Origin: Albugo candida
Taxonomy: Eukaryota > Oomycota > Peronosporomycetes > Albuginales
Assembly: GCA_040437565.1 (NCBI GenBank)
Contig: JBDOQK010000026.1
Coordinates: forward strand, 248,001-312,000
Direction: 5' to 3'
DNA length: 64,000 nucleotides
The position numbers were made by a program, and so were the translations under genes. Below, piece after piece: positions 1 through 11,971 of this stretch (position 1 is the first letter of the stretch; each line of letters opens with the position of its first letter). The notes beneath the pieces are model-generated. The model saw only the letters and a list, made by a program, of their open reading frames with translations, searched no databases and was not told the origin of the DNA.

Positions 1-139
1 ACCGTTAAGGAAGGTACATATGCTATAAACCAATGATAGCACAGCTTGCAGACTTTGAAGCACATTTGATATTATCCAATCAAAGCTCCGTCGTGTATGC
101 GTAAAGCGAAAAGTATCATTCCGCAAGACTTTCAACCGA

Positions 140-1725
140 ATGCTGGGGATACAAGTAGGTCAATGCGGCAACCAAATTGGCAATGCTTTATACGACGAGC
201 TGAGCATCCGAAACGCTCTTAGTTCCACCGATCCGAACAATACATCGCGCATGAGCGAATCAGCTTTTTTCAGAGCCGACAAAGAGCGATACATAGCGCG
301 CGCTCTGCTGATTGATATGGAGCCAAAAGTGGTTTTGCAGTGTCTCTCACAGAAGGTTGGGCAGTGTTGGCGCTACGACTCACACAACGCGCTCTATCAG
401 CAAAGCGGATCCGGGAACAATTGGGCACACGGTTACTTTGAACATGGACATAAAATAGAGGCNNNNNNNNNNNNNNNNNNNNNNNNNNNNNNNNNNNNNN
501 NNNNNNNNNNNNNNNNNNNNNNNNNNNNNNNNNNNNNNNNNNNNNNNNNNNNNNNNNNNNNNGTTTCAAGAATGTTTGCGAAAGGTTGGCCAACTTCCTT
601 ATGATTCGCCTATTCATAAATTGTCGATAAGTAGGAAGCAGAGCAATGTGATCGTCTACAGGGATTTTTGACTTTGCAGAGTGCAGCTGGCGGAACTGGT
701 TCAGGACTGGGCTCTTTTTTGACCCAAAGCATCGTCGATGATTTCTCGAAAAAAAGTATTTTAAGTACTGTTATTTGGCCGTATACTTCTGGAGAGGTCG
801 TAGTTCAGAATTATAATACATTACTGACGATCTCCAGTCTCGCGCAATTGGTTGATGGAATTCTCGTTATGGAGAATGACACCGCTCATGCCATTTGTCG
901 GAAGCTTTTGCGCCGACAGAGGCCTTCATTGCGCGATCTAAATCAGCTTGTAGCTAATCAACTCGCTTCTGCACTGCTTCCAACTACATCATCACACCAT
1001 TCGGTAATCACCGACATTTTCGGGCATCTTTGCACACATCCTGTAAGTCCAGCGATTGTTTTTGTCTTATCAAAGCTGCTTACATTTCTGAGTAGGCGTA
1101 CAAGCTGCTTCACCTGAGCTCGGCACCTCACGTAGCTCAGGAATCTAAAGCTTTCAGTACGCACACGTGGGACGGATTGCTTCGAGATTTGTTCCAGGCA
1201 AGGCTGTCATTAAACAAAATAATCACTAACGCGTTTTTGATGCAGATGCATTACAAAAAAAGGACCGAAGAACCACCCCACATGACACATCCTATCATAG
1301 CGAGTTTGCTCTTTTTAAGAGGCAAAGACACTGGTACAGTCGATATAAGCAGCTTTGCCGATCCGCAATTGTGAGTAGTTGTGCCTTTGATTGCCAAGTG
1401 TATGATCCAAGTACGACAACAGATTCCCGAGCTGGAGAAGGCGTCCACTGCGAGCATTGACGGAAGTGACTTCAGCAGATGACAAAATGGCGACAATTTT
1501 GAGGTGAAGATTCGAGCATCTTCAAACAAATGCTACTGACAAGTATATCCTAGTAATTCCGGGAGTCTGATTCCCATTTTGGAATCGACATTGACCAAAG
1601 CATACGACATGTTTGATCATCAGGCTTATGTGCACCAATATCGGCGATCAGGAATGGATCCAGCGTTCTTTCGGGACAGCTTTCTGCATTGTGAGCAGAT
1701 TGTACACAGCTATAAAACGCTGTAA
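140..1725 (+). CDS. TUBD1: delta-tubulin, multi-exon, with an assembly gap inside
   Basis: Delta-tubulin, a tubulin of basal bodies needed for triplet microtubules. The N-terminus (LGIQVGQCGNQIG), the segment QQSGSGNNWAHGY and the tubulin signature GGTGSGLG are all visible. They match delta-tubulin rather than alpha, beta or gamma: IDMEPKV, IWPYTSGEVVVQNYN, LFLRGKD and the C-terminus HQAYVHQYRRSG...SYKTL. Short introns restore the reading: 1043-1095 (53 nt), 1371-1422 (52 nt) and 1504-1553 (50 nt, branch-like TACTGAC). An acceptor at 659-660 opens the exon carrying the GTP-binding loop. The exon covering roughly residues 108-130 falls in the 463-562 gap and cannot be modelled. The stop is at 1723-1725. 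The sequence at 1865-2063 only repeats the 3' end across a gap. Its presence suggests flagellated zoospores. Confidence 0.88.
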
Positions 1726-2063
1726 TGATGTCGAGTCTCATCTTCTGCGTTGCTGCTTTGGGCTNNNNNNNNNNNNNNNNNNNNNNNNNNNNNNNNNNNN
1801 NNNNNNNNNNNNNNNNNNNNNNNNNNNNNNNNNNNNNNNNNNNNNNNNNNNNNNNNNNNNNNNNTCTGATTCCCATTTTGGAATCGACATTGACCAAAGC
1901 ATACGACATGTTTGATCATCAGGCTTATGTGCACCAATATCGGCGATCAGGAATGGATCCAGCGTTCTTTCGGGACAGCTTTCTGCATTGTGAGCAGATT
2001 GTACACAGCTATAAAACGCTGTAATGATGTCGAGTCTCATCTTCTGCGTTGCTGCTTTGGGCT
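1566..2063. repeat. unmerged overlapping contig ends around the 1765-1864 gap
   Basis: The 199 bases before the 100-N gap (1566-1764) recur immediately after it (1865-2063) with no difference that I can see. They hold the delta-tubulin 3' end. The simplest reading is one locus assembled twice, not a duplicated exon. After merging, the delta-tubulin stop and the facing kinase stop are only about 12 nt apart. Confidence 0.85.
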
Positions 2064-3773
2064 TCGAGAGCGTCCTTCAGCACGTTTGTAGTGACTACCC
2101 GGATTAAAGCGTTCTCTGTCGTTTCTTCCACAGCTTCGATCTCGACGTGAAGCTGATGGTGCACCTGTTGTAACCAACGGAATTCCTTTTTCAGACGCGT
2201 TCCGATTTTTGCGATCTCTTCGAGCTGAGTCACCTCTCGATCCAGAATTAGCCTGTGCACGATTCCGCGAAGTCGAACGAACTCGATTGCTTTCCACGGC
2301 AACGGTGTTTTGATGCTCCGAGGTAGCATTATTTGTGTCAACCGTTGGGACTTCCAGCTCTTTACGTGGTTTCCATGGTAGTTGATCATCAGAAACCGGC
2401 TCAACTGTCTGCGTCCGAAACGAAATGGGCTCTCTTCCAGGCTCATCGAATGCCCAATCGCGGGGTGCTGGCTCCTAAACAATCTCAATTACGTCCACTT
2501 ATCACGTCATAATCAGTCATGAGGCTCTTACAATGTTTTTGAAGTAACTATGTTGTAAAGCTTGCTTGGCAGTGATTCTTACTTCCGGGTCTGACAGCCA
2601 AAGTTATTTTTCTGATCATGAACGAATTGATTGATCAAACCGTATTCCAGCAGCCTCGAGAGCAAGTCGTATAGCGCCAACCCGCTCGGACCTCCTCCAA
2701 ACTTCACAGCATTTCGAAGATCGCTAGAAGATGGATATTTTCGCTCACGAGCCATTTGCAGCATGTTTGGATATTCTGACAGGTGTTCTAATCCTTCCCA
2801 ACTTTGAGAGGTCGGCATGCCTAAAACCCGAAAAATCTTATCGCATTGATCCTTTTGAAAGGGCACATTTGAGCCTTCGACTTCCTTGCCGCAAAAAAGC
2901 TCTCGGGCATTGATAATCTAAGATGAAATTGCTTTCATTAGAATCCAAGTGTCAAATTGCATATATGTTTACCTCGCCAAAAATACATCCTACCGCCCAC
3001 ATATCTACTGCTTTAGTGTAATGTTTTGCGCCTAGAAGGAGTTCTGGTGCTCGATACCACAAAGTCACAACAACTCTTTCAACTTCCGTCAATGCTTTAA
3101 TGGGCTCTTTATAAAGCCTTGCAAGCCCAAAATCAGCCAATTTGACTTGACCACGCTTCTTACCATGACCAACAACAAGAATATTTTGAGGTTTCATGTC
3201 CCGGTGCATGACCCAGGCATCGTGCATGTAGTCGACCCCTTTCAAAATCTGATACATGATTGATTTTCTGGTATATTCTGACATTGGCTTGCTCGTTTGC
3301 TGCTTGCTTTGCACGATGATGTTGTGTAGATCATGATCAGCGTATTCAAAAACAAGTGCCAAAGCTTTTTCCGTTGGATCCACATAAACATCATGAAGGT
3401 AGACTATATTCTCATGCTGTAATTCTCGAAGCAATTTGATCTCACGAATCGTAGCGCTGGATAGAACGACATCATTCTTCCCCTCCTTATGCGATTTCAC
3501 CACTTTGATAGCAAACGTTGACTTTTCTGCCTCAACTGCGAAGTTGCAAGAGAAGGGAGGGGCAGGAGAAGAGGATAGTGGATGTGTAGAGGGAGAGCGA
3601 TTTAATTCATTGTCCTTCCGAGTATAATCACTTGGATTTGAAGGTATAGAGCCAAATGCACAGCCATACGCTTCGGCTTTGAAAACAGTACCATACGTTC
3701 CTTCTCCTATCTTTCCAAGAATCCGATATCGATCCGTGAGACTGTCGGGACGAGGTAAAGCAGATCGCCGCAT
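2037..3773 (-). CDS. CDK8: CDK8/CDKE-type cyclin-dependent kinase (Mediator kinase)
   Basis: Protein kinase of the CDK8/19 (plant CDKE) family, the catalytic subunit of the Mediator kinase module. Exons by splice motifs: 3773-2973, 2917-2641, 2590-2532 and 2474-2037, giving 524 residues in one closed frame. Introns are 50-57 nt. Visible elements are the glycine loop GEGTYGTVFKA, the VAIK-type lysine (FAIKVV), catalytic loop HRDMKPQNIL, DFGLARL, and the CDK8-like stretch VVVTLWYRAPELLLGAKHYTKA followed by WAVGCIFGE. The region before the C helix reads SSATIREI, nearer plant CDKE (SPTAIREI) than animal SMSACRE. The glycine loop is followed by a Ser/Pro/Asn-rich insertion of about 40 residues. 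The last 90 residues are rich in Arg and Ser (ending RSRSPKQQRRR), as in splicing-linked proteins. It is convergent with delta-tubulin. Confidence 0.88.
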
Positions 3774-5342
3774 GCGAGAGCAATTGAGATGGATTGTTCA
3801 AATTGAGAGCAGAGGAAGTGGATTGGATGAAAAGCGGGTCAATAATTTTTTCATACGTGATCGACATAGTGCACAGCAAGCGTGTATGAGCTAGTCTGAT
3901 CACATGGCTGATATGGATGAATATCGTCACTACTGTATTGCTGGACATGTAAGTACGAGCGATGGCAATATCTACTTCTTTGAAATTCCCCAAAAACACT
4001 TATCTCAAAGAGTATAACGTGAGTCAGATTTTCGTAAACGGTCACTTCGGAATACAACATTCTACCTGCAGTACGTATGTCTATTATGTTCGATTAAGTT
4101 CCTGCAAAAAAAGATATTGGAGATCAGATCAGGTAAGACGTAGCAGGCAAGTGGGAGATACAATATAAATTCAGTGGTTAGAGGGCCCTAAACAGCGGAT
4201 ACGATCCGCGTACTAGTATGAGATACTATTTCCTTGATATTGTCCTTACGCTTAGGACTGTTAAGACGTAGGGACATCACTTAACACTTCTCACCGTCCA
4301 TTATACCACAACGTGGTGTAAAACAAGGCGAATCTCTCAGCATTATATAACACGCAACCATGAAGAACCGTGCGATTCGGATTACTGACACCGCTGTTGC
4401 AACTGAGCTTTTTGCAGACAATTCGACACTGCACTCGGAAACGCCAGACAATTTCTGAGTCAATCTAAACTCGTCCAGGTCCACTGCAACGTAATCAGAA
4501 GCAATTCGAAGCGAGACTCAGCTTGATACAATATATTTGCGCTCGATGATTTGGACAATTCCGTGTTCTCGCATTCTCAGTGTGAGCATATTGGGTACAG
4601 AGACTTCGGTCAAGTATCTGGGTCTTCCATCAAGTCAGCTACCGATCCATTATATGGTACCCCAACTCTCGGTCATTAGTTTTCAACATGGGCATGGTGT
4701 ATGATTTCAACGTACGAGCATTGTCCGCGTTCGACTATTGGTTATACATTCGACATTGTTATCAGGCCAGTGGCATTACACCAAGCGCCTGAACATACCA
4801 GCAAATACAATTCGACAATAACAATTGATGCCGAATTCACTTGACCAGCAAAGAGATTTGTCTTGTTGTCGACAAAGTGGTGGAGTACAATATACTTTTT
4901 TGATCAGGCTACAAAGAGTAACATTTATCGCATTTGTTCTTCCAGGTATTTGCATCCGGTGGCGACAATTATCTCGACGCAATAGCTGACCACTTTGACG
5001 GAATTGATATTGCTCGCCCATTCCTTTGTGTATCACATAAGCCGATAGAGGCAACGCTCAACCATTCCACCACATTGATATGAGGAATTGATTCTAGGAT
5101 AAAGTACATACTTCCAGGTTGATCGGAGCGATACACATCGTTCTACTTTCGACAGCCTGACTATGAGAGCACCCGTCTACTTACGGGAATGGGGTACCAT
5201 CCAACATTGAGTTGCACGCTGGAGTGTTTTGCATTGCTTGTTCTCCCATCTCATATGCTCTTCTTTTCTCCCGCTCCTTCTATAATCGCCATCACTGACT
5301 AGCACATCTTCTCCATTAAATGTCCATCCACTGGCAACGACA
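3774..5342. other. region without a recognisable gene
   Basis: No open frame over about 90 codons. Two short stretches look protein-like but could not be joined to anything. One at about 3904-4015 (+) starts MADMDEYRHYCIAGH. The other at about 4947-5075 (+) reads FASGGDNYLDAIADHFDG and follows a plausible acceptor (TTCTTCCAG). Neither gives a family I can name. They may be exons of a short-exon gene or of a decayed one. Confidence 0.35.
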
Positions 5343-6660
5343 TCAAATTATGCTCATCATTGACAAATCACTCCCAGGTTTTTCCATACTCCATTGAACT
5401 CTACGAACTGTAGTATTATTCTTCAACTTACCCACAAAGGTGTATTTCCCACGATTTCTATCTTCATTCGATTTTACTGACAGAAAATCTTTGAAAAGCG
5501 CATTTAATGAACCCACTAATGCCGTGCGGCAATCAGATCCAGAAGCCAAAATGCGTTCAAATTAGCAATTTCATCCGCTGCGGTCTTGAATCTTTCCACT
5601 ACGTCCACGTATAGCCGCCTTTTTTGCTTTTGTACTGCCATTAATAATTTTTCCTGTCTGCCATTTTCACTGTTTCAGCATTCTTCTGCTTCTCCTCCAG
5701 CATAAAGTTCCGCACTGCCACACTTCAAACTCCTAAAACGCGCTTTTGCGCTTGAACTTGCATGAATCGTACATTCTTTTTTTAGTTGGCGAAAAGTGCT
5801 TTGAGCTTTGCCCAGGATTTTCTCGAGAAGTTTGTCCGCTGTCCCCGGCTGTCTCAATATCTTTCGAATCAAAATTTCAAAGCATAATTTTCTTGACCGT
5901 CTCAGATTCCCACTCTATTGATTTTTTCAAATAGATCTTATTGCAGTGCTGCTCTTTTACTCTTTTACTCACCAAACATCTAGAATTATAGGCATCCCCG
6001 CAGCACGTAGACATGAGGTTCTGGCACTTTCGTAACTTGAACAGCGAGTCATGTAAAGAAACTCGGGCTTGAAGCTAGACTGTCTCGTTCCAGTCATCAC
6101 GTNNNNNNNNNNNNNNNNNNNNNNNNNNNNNNNNNNNNNNNNNNNNNNNNNNNNNNNNNNNNNNNNNNNNNNNNNNNNNNNNNNNNNNNNNNNNNNNNNN
6201 NNCAGGATTTTCTAGAGAAATTTGTCCGCTGTCCCCGGCTGTCTCAATATCTTTCGAATCAAAATTCCAAAGCATAATTTTCTTGATCGTCTCAGATTCC
6301 CACTCTATTGATTTCTTCAAATAGATCTTATTGCAGTGCTGCTCTTTTACTCTTTTACTCACCAAACATCTAGAATCATAGGCACCCCCTCACCATCAAG
6401 CACGTAGACATGAGGTTCTGGCACTTTCGTAACTTGAACAGCGAGTCATGTAAAGAAACTCGGGCTTGAAGCTAGACTGTCTCGTTCCAGTCATCACGTA
6501 TGGATCTTGTCCCTCTTCTCTTGTATTTTTAAACCTGTGAAGACTGACAATTTTCCTCTTTACAATAGTAACCAATAGTCGCAAACGGTCTTGTCCCGAT
6601 TTCAATTCTCTGACAAGAGTCTCTTCTGCAGCCTTCCATCTAGCTTTCTCTTGCTTCGTA
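5343..6660 (-). other. possible multi-exon hypothetical gene, unrecognised
   Basis: On the minus strand several open pieces line up: 6605-6396 (ELKSGQDRLRLLVTIVKRK), a piece near 6460-6370 reading VPEPHVYVLDGEGVPMILDV before a GTGAGT donor, 6365-6203 (SETIKKIMLWNFDSKDIE), and 5549-5343. Charged composition and a good donor suggest coding sequence. However, the frame cannot be followed through, and the 6103-6202 gap has flanks that repeat with several base differences (5815-6102 against 6203-6500). No family resemblance was seen, and a decayed repeat is an equal possibility. Confidence 0.25.
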
Positions 6661-6770
6661 CATTATTTCCCTTTCAAGGATCACACTTATAGCCAATCAA
6701 GATCCTTTGTATATATTTACAACCAGTCACAACTACAATTCAAGCTGACAGTACATGTTGATCAGACTCG

Positions 6771-9700
6771 ATGCAGAGTAACTTCGATGAGCAAAGTGGC
6801 GATATATCGCTGCCACTATCAAAGAAACCGAAGAAAACAAAACTATTTGGGGCTTACAGAATCAAATCAAAAATATCAACGTTGCAATCAGATACTTCAA
6901 TTCAATTAACGGACAAAAAATTGACGGAGCATGTTACACCAGACTTCCTCCGAGTTCGAGAGGAACAAAGCAAACAGTAAACTAAATTATTGCGTGTACA
7001 GCAAGACTTTGATTTACATTTCTGAATACGAAGCTTCTCATGTAATTTGAAGATCAAGAAAGAAGCACGTAGGGGTACAGGGAAAGTTATACAGCCAGGC
7101 CAGGCAATCGTGAATGAAGGCAAGGATCTACAGGTAAATGTAAAGACTTAACAATATGCATTTTTTCAATAAGATTTTCAGAGTGCAAGAAAAGATCAGA
7201 AACAGGGTGACTACAGCAGATTAGGAGTTGATGATCAATTATCAGTTAGGAAGTATTCAAACGTCTCTGCTTTGGAGAACATTAGTGCTCCGAGTGTACC
7301 AGAAAGTGAAGTACTCCGAAAATATAATACAGAGCGAGGAAAACGAAGAAGTAAACGCACAAGTGATTTGGTGAGACCGGTTGGTCGTCTATGCACGCTC
7401 GGGCCATATTCTCCGGCTCGTCCGGTTTATGATTCGACCGTGTCTTCTCAAGAAAGATGCTGCTCTCAGAACGCACTTGATTCTCTAATTGAAAAGAGGC
7501 CTCATAAGAGGCGCTATACGGATCGATCATCACGTTCTTGGCATATTGGAAGCGCATCTCAGCCAATTCAGCTGGACGTGGACTCTGATTCTAATGTTGA
7601 TCGAGCTGATTTAAATCTATCGATGGATGGTGATGAACCATTTGAAATGGAAGAAGCTACTATATGGCTAGGTGACGTTCAGCTTCAAGTAGGAATATCG
7701 TTTCAAGATACTTCCATGGTTTTACGGAAAATCAAGTAAGAGCGAATGCCCATCTCGTGTCTACTTACCGACTTCTACCTCGATTTTGTTTTCTGGCAAG
7801 TCCATCTCTGAAACACATGCGTATTCCTGACGAACTTACTATCGGTTATGATGAAATTGAACGAGTGCTGTAAGCGAAGAGCTATTATACCGCTCTGGAT
7901 ATTAATTTTTTTGTGCTTGAGCAATAGTCTCAAGGAGGCAAACACGATTTACAAACAATGTATGGTCTGTTTGGAACATCACTCCAATATATTGCCAGAG
8001 CTAACGCAAACTGATACAATTACCGAAGGTTTATCAGCAAATTTAATGTGCATCAGGATGCTGTACCAGTCTAATTCTCTCATGATACTGTATGCTATTC
8101 GCGAACTTTTCAGTCCAAGAGATCCGTATTGTACTATGCTGCGAAGCGAGTGAGAAATTCGTGACAGCTATTTTTTCAGAAAAGTGTGCGTCAAAACTGG
8201 AGAACAACAAAAAGTATGAGAAGATCCAGTCTCATTGAAAACCTGATAGTATATTGCTTTGTTGTAGTAGCTCAAACGAGCTTCGATCAAAAGAGGATAT
8301 TCAAAAGAGCGAGTCTCATGATCTAGCTGGAAACAAAATCAACTACTGGTANNNNNNNNNNNNNNNNNNNNNNNNNNNNNNNNNNNNNNNNNNNNNNNNN
8401 NNNNNNNNNNNNNNNNNNNNNNNNNNNNNNNNNNNNNNNNNNNNNNNNNNNTTCCATGGTTTTACGGAAAATCAAGTAAGAGCGAATGCCCATCTCGTGT
8501 CTACTTACCGACTTCTACCTCGATTTTGTTTTCTGGCAAGTCCATCTCTGAAACACATGCGTATTCCTGACGAACTTACTATCGGTTATGATGAAATTGA
8601 ACGAGTGCTGTAAGCGAAGAGCTATTATACCGCTCTGGATATTAATTTTTTTGTGCTTGAGCAATAGTCTCAAGGAGGCAAACACGATTTACAAACAATG
8701 TATGGTCTGTTTGGAACATCACTCCAATATATTGCCAGAGCTAACGCAAACTGATACAATTACCGAAGGTTTATCAGCAAATTTAATGTGCATCAGGATG
8801 CTGTACCAGTCTAATTCTCTCATGATACTGTATGCTATTCGCGAACTTTTCAGTCCAAGAGATCCGTATTGTACTATGCTGCGAAGCGAGTGAGAAATTC
8901 GTGACAGCTATTTTTTCAGAAAAGTGTGCGTCAAAACTGGAGAACAACAAAAAGTATGAGAAGATCCAGTCTCATTGAAAACCTGATAGTATATTGCTTT
9001 GTTGTAGTAGCTCAAACGAGCTTCGATCAAAAGAGGATATTCAAAAGAGCGAGTCTCATGATCTAGCTGGAAACAAAATCAACTACTGGTAATATTTTCT
9101 AGTCATATGGTTTTCCACTGATGACTCTATTTTGATGATCAAAGCCATCTTTGCAAAGACCAGCTCATGGATAAAATTTTATTCAAATTCCCGTTTCCTC
9201 CATCCAAATCTGACATACTCACGATATCTCGTGGGGATATGGACCGACTGGAACCGGGATGTTATTTAAACGACATCATTATCGACTACTACCTCAGGTT
9301 CCTTGCCAGACCCACTTCTTTATCCAAGGCTAACTGACCTATGCTTTGACCATCAGACGTCTATTACGCAACCAGTATGCTACGAATGCGGCACTTCAAA
9401 ACGCTGTGTTCTTACTTAGTACGCACTTTTACGCAATGCTCCGAGCAAAAACTTCAAGTACATCATCAAAAGAAAAGTACTCCGGCTACGAAAATGTCAA
9501 GACGTGGAACAATCTCAACAAACTGTTCAAGTCCTCTCTCGTGTTTGTACCGATTCATGAAAAGTACGTTATACCCTGCTCAAAATCTTAGATTTATCCC
9601 GGTGTAAACTTAGCTTGCATTGGAGTCTCGCCATCATTGTAAATCCGATTTTGGCTGCGCTCGAATCCAACGTAATAAGTGCATTTTTTTGTGAATTTTG

Positions 9701-10214
9701 GAGTCTCTACGAATCGAAGAATTCTTTATTACGCAGGATGACGGACCGCAGACCTGGATCATTCTATTGGATCCACTCGAGGAGTATCACAAGAAGTCTA
9801 CCATTTTGCAAAATTTGAGAAAGCAAGTACAGATTTTTGAATCTCTGATTCTCTACTAATATGTGTCATTGAAGCTTACTACATTTGGAGTGGGAGCAAT
9901 CAGGGACTCTGGACACACCTTACAACACGGGAAGAGTAAAATTAGCTCATCTGAATGCTCCATTGCAAGACAATTACTACGACTGCGGTGTCTACGTCAT
10001 CAAGTATGCCGAAGTAATCTTGCAGAATACGGTTCATATATTGAAAGACGTAAACGAGCATTCTGACTCGGGTGTCATTTCTAAAAGCCAACTCGAAAAG
10101 TTGATATTCGCTGATGCTTTTTCTCCAAACGATGTCGACGAAATGAGAAGAAAGATTCGAGACGCTATGGCAAGCGATATGCTTGTCTATCGACAGTTGA
10201 TAGAAACAAGATGA
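6771..10214 (+). CDS. SUMO-specific protease, SENP6/SENP7 (Ulp2) type
   Basis: C48-family cysteine protease that removes SUMO, especially from chains. Exons: 6771-6976, 7034-7133, 7182-7735, 7801-7869, 7928-8149, 9008-9088, 9145-9297, 9357-9563, 9614-9671, 9737-9822 and 9875-10214. The part of the sixth exon before the gap, 8268-8351, is the same sequence as 9008-9091. The sum is 2,076 nt, or 691 residues. The catalytic domain starts at LEPGCYLNDIIIDYYL. The order continues VKTW...FVPIHENLHWSLAII (catalytic His), WIILLDPL (Asp) and PLQDNYYDCGVYVIKY (Gln and Cys). The block LLHLEWEQ before the active-site Cys is typical of SENP6/7. The N-terminal 400 residues are basic and low in family resemblance. 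The intron at 9823-9874 needs a GC donor (GCAAGT). Confidence 0.85.
7712..9091. repeat. 640-bp overlapping contig ends around the 8352-8451 gap
   Basis: The 640 bases 7712-8351 reappear at 8452-9091 with no visible difference, separated by 100 N. Both hold the same central exons of the SUMO protease gene. Treating them as a single copy yields a continuous open coding sequence, so this is an assembly artefact rather than an internal gene duplication. Confidence 0.85.
9823..9874 (+). other. GC-AG intron in the SUMO protease gene
   Basis: A 52-nt intron starting GCAAGT, with CTACTAAT as a branch-like site, ending GAAG. A GT donor at the next position (GTACAG) would put the catalytic exon out of frame. 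The GC donor joins LQNLRN to LLHLEWEQ in frame. Confidence 0.6.
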
Positions 10215-11870
10215 TTGCATAGAAAAAGGTGATCCTGTAAAAAAATCAGAGTGCATTGTGCGTTAAGCGTTAGGATTGCCGGATATATGTATATTTAAAG
10301 ATGCCGCATATCTGTTTTGTCAACGGTCACTTTCGCGAGAAACGAGAGTTCTAGTAGATCGTTCTTATTCGGACTCTTGAAGAACGGAAACAGTATCGAC
10401 TAATCACTGGGCATTGTGATCATAGAGATGAAAGGAGATTGAATAAAATAATAAAGATGCAGTGAGCCAGCATGATCAATGTATTTTTATGTATGAGTAG
10501 TTACAGCAGCCGTAGGTTGGTGCCCTCGTAAGACGTAAGATGACAATAGCATTGGTTCAGTAATAAGTGATCACAATTTTTTCCGTCCCTGAGTTTATTA
10601 CGTCGCTACGTAACCGGACTCTTGATAATCATATGAAATCCTATAACGAAATAGAATCAGTACTGCATGCGCGTGCGTACCCAATCATTTGCGATAGCAT
10701 CGAAGGCTTCACAGATAGTCGGAGCTTCTCTTTCGATTGGCAACATGTATTTTAATTGCCTAGGCGAGCGCGAGTGAGGGAATTAAACACGGTCGTGCTT
10801 ACTGAAGGGAGCCAATTTCCGGGGCGAGGATCCCATCGTTGCTATTAGCGTAGTCTGCTATGATCCTCAACTGAAACAGCAAAACTGTTCTTTCACGTCC
10901 TCTGAATCATTCAGGATTCAAGAAGTTGGTACTCGCCATGTCTTTTTGGCAATATCGCATCAGCTACGAATGCCTGGTCTTGAACCATATAGCCTTATCC
11001 GCCCTCCGATCAGAATGCATCATTAAGTCTCGGCGGTAGTATTAACAACCGTTTGAAATGATTAAGATAGTTCCATGGCTCTAGAACATCTTCACTTCGA
11101 CGGGGTCAGGACAAGGTTGAGAATTTAAAACCCCTATATAAGGAGAATTAGCCGCTCAGGATCGTTTGTGAAACATGAAATTGCGCGCTGTAACGTATCA
11201 AGTATCTTCAAACACGCCTCCAAGTTCGTATTCTCCGATGCTCAGCGGTCCCATTGATTTGTACATTAGACGCTGCTTCTCATCGATAGTTTGAGATCCA
11301 TAAAGCAAATCACAAATAATGATAAGCTGCATTGAGGAACGACTATGGTAGTAATTTCCAAAAATTTTGCTCTTCTTCACACGGATTACCACTATTTTCC
11401 GTAAGCCTCATAAAAAAACCATCTTTTTAAGCTGCTACGGATCGCTAGAGTCAAGACTTTTGGTAATAGATCATTGCCTTGGGACCTCAGAGAAACCAGC
11501 TGTCTTCTCTGTAAGAACGGAAATACCTCTGATCGATCAAGCATGCGACAATTACGTGTGCTAGATTACTACGCGTAGGTTCCTTCTACGATGCCCGACC
11601 ATGAACTACGCAAGCCAATTTTACCATTATGAAGTATGCATCTATCATCGAAAAAGTATGTTCGACACTCGCTTTTGGTCACGAATGACTGTTGGATGTA
11701 CAGTGCACGACACTATAACCAGCAGCTTCTGCCACTCTGCGCTTCCGTTAAGGCTTCTCAGATATATGCACAGCAAAGAGTGTACAACCACTGAAGGAGA
11801 CTTTATTGATCGAGCTACCTTGCAGTGATTTAGGAATTTGGCTTGGACAATTTTTACACGAATCAGTGAC
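10215..11870. other. gene-free region upstream of the Copia fragment
   Basis: Only short, composition-driven open frames (62-75 codons) are present. A TATATAA box-like site lies near 11135, ahead of an open stretch with no recognisable product. No match to the downstream flank of the Copia pol was seen, so a 5' LTR could not be identified. Confidence 0.4.
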
Positions 11871-11971
11871 TNNNNNNNNNNNNNNNNNNNNNNNNNNNNN
11901 NNNNNNNNNNNNNNNNNNNNNNNNNNNNNNNNNNNNNNNNNNNNNNNNNNNNNNNNNNNNNNNNNNNNNNN

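Noticed and set aside
1865-2063. Second delta-tubulin C-terminal exon
   Set aside because: Identical to 1566-1764 on the other side of a 100-N gap; a contig overlap explains it.
3904-4015. Squalene/phytoene synthase exon (MDEYRHYC...AG)
   Set aside because: One short motif only, with no aspartate-rich motifs nearby; insufficient.
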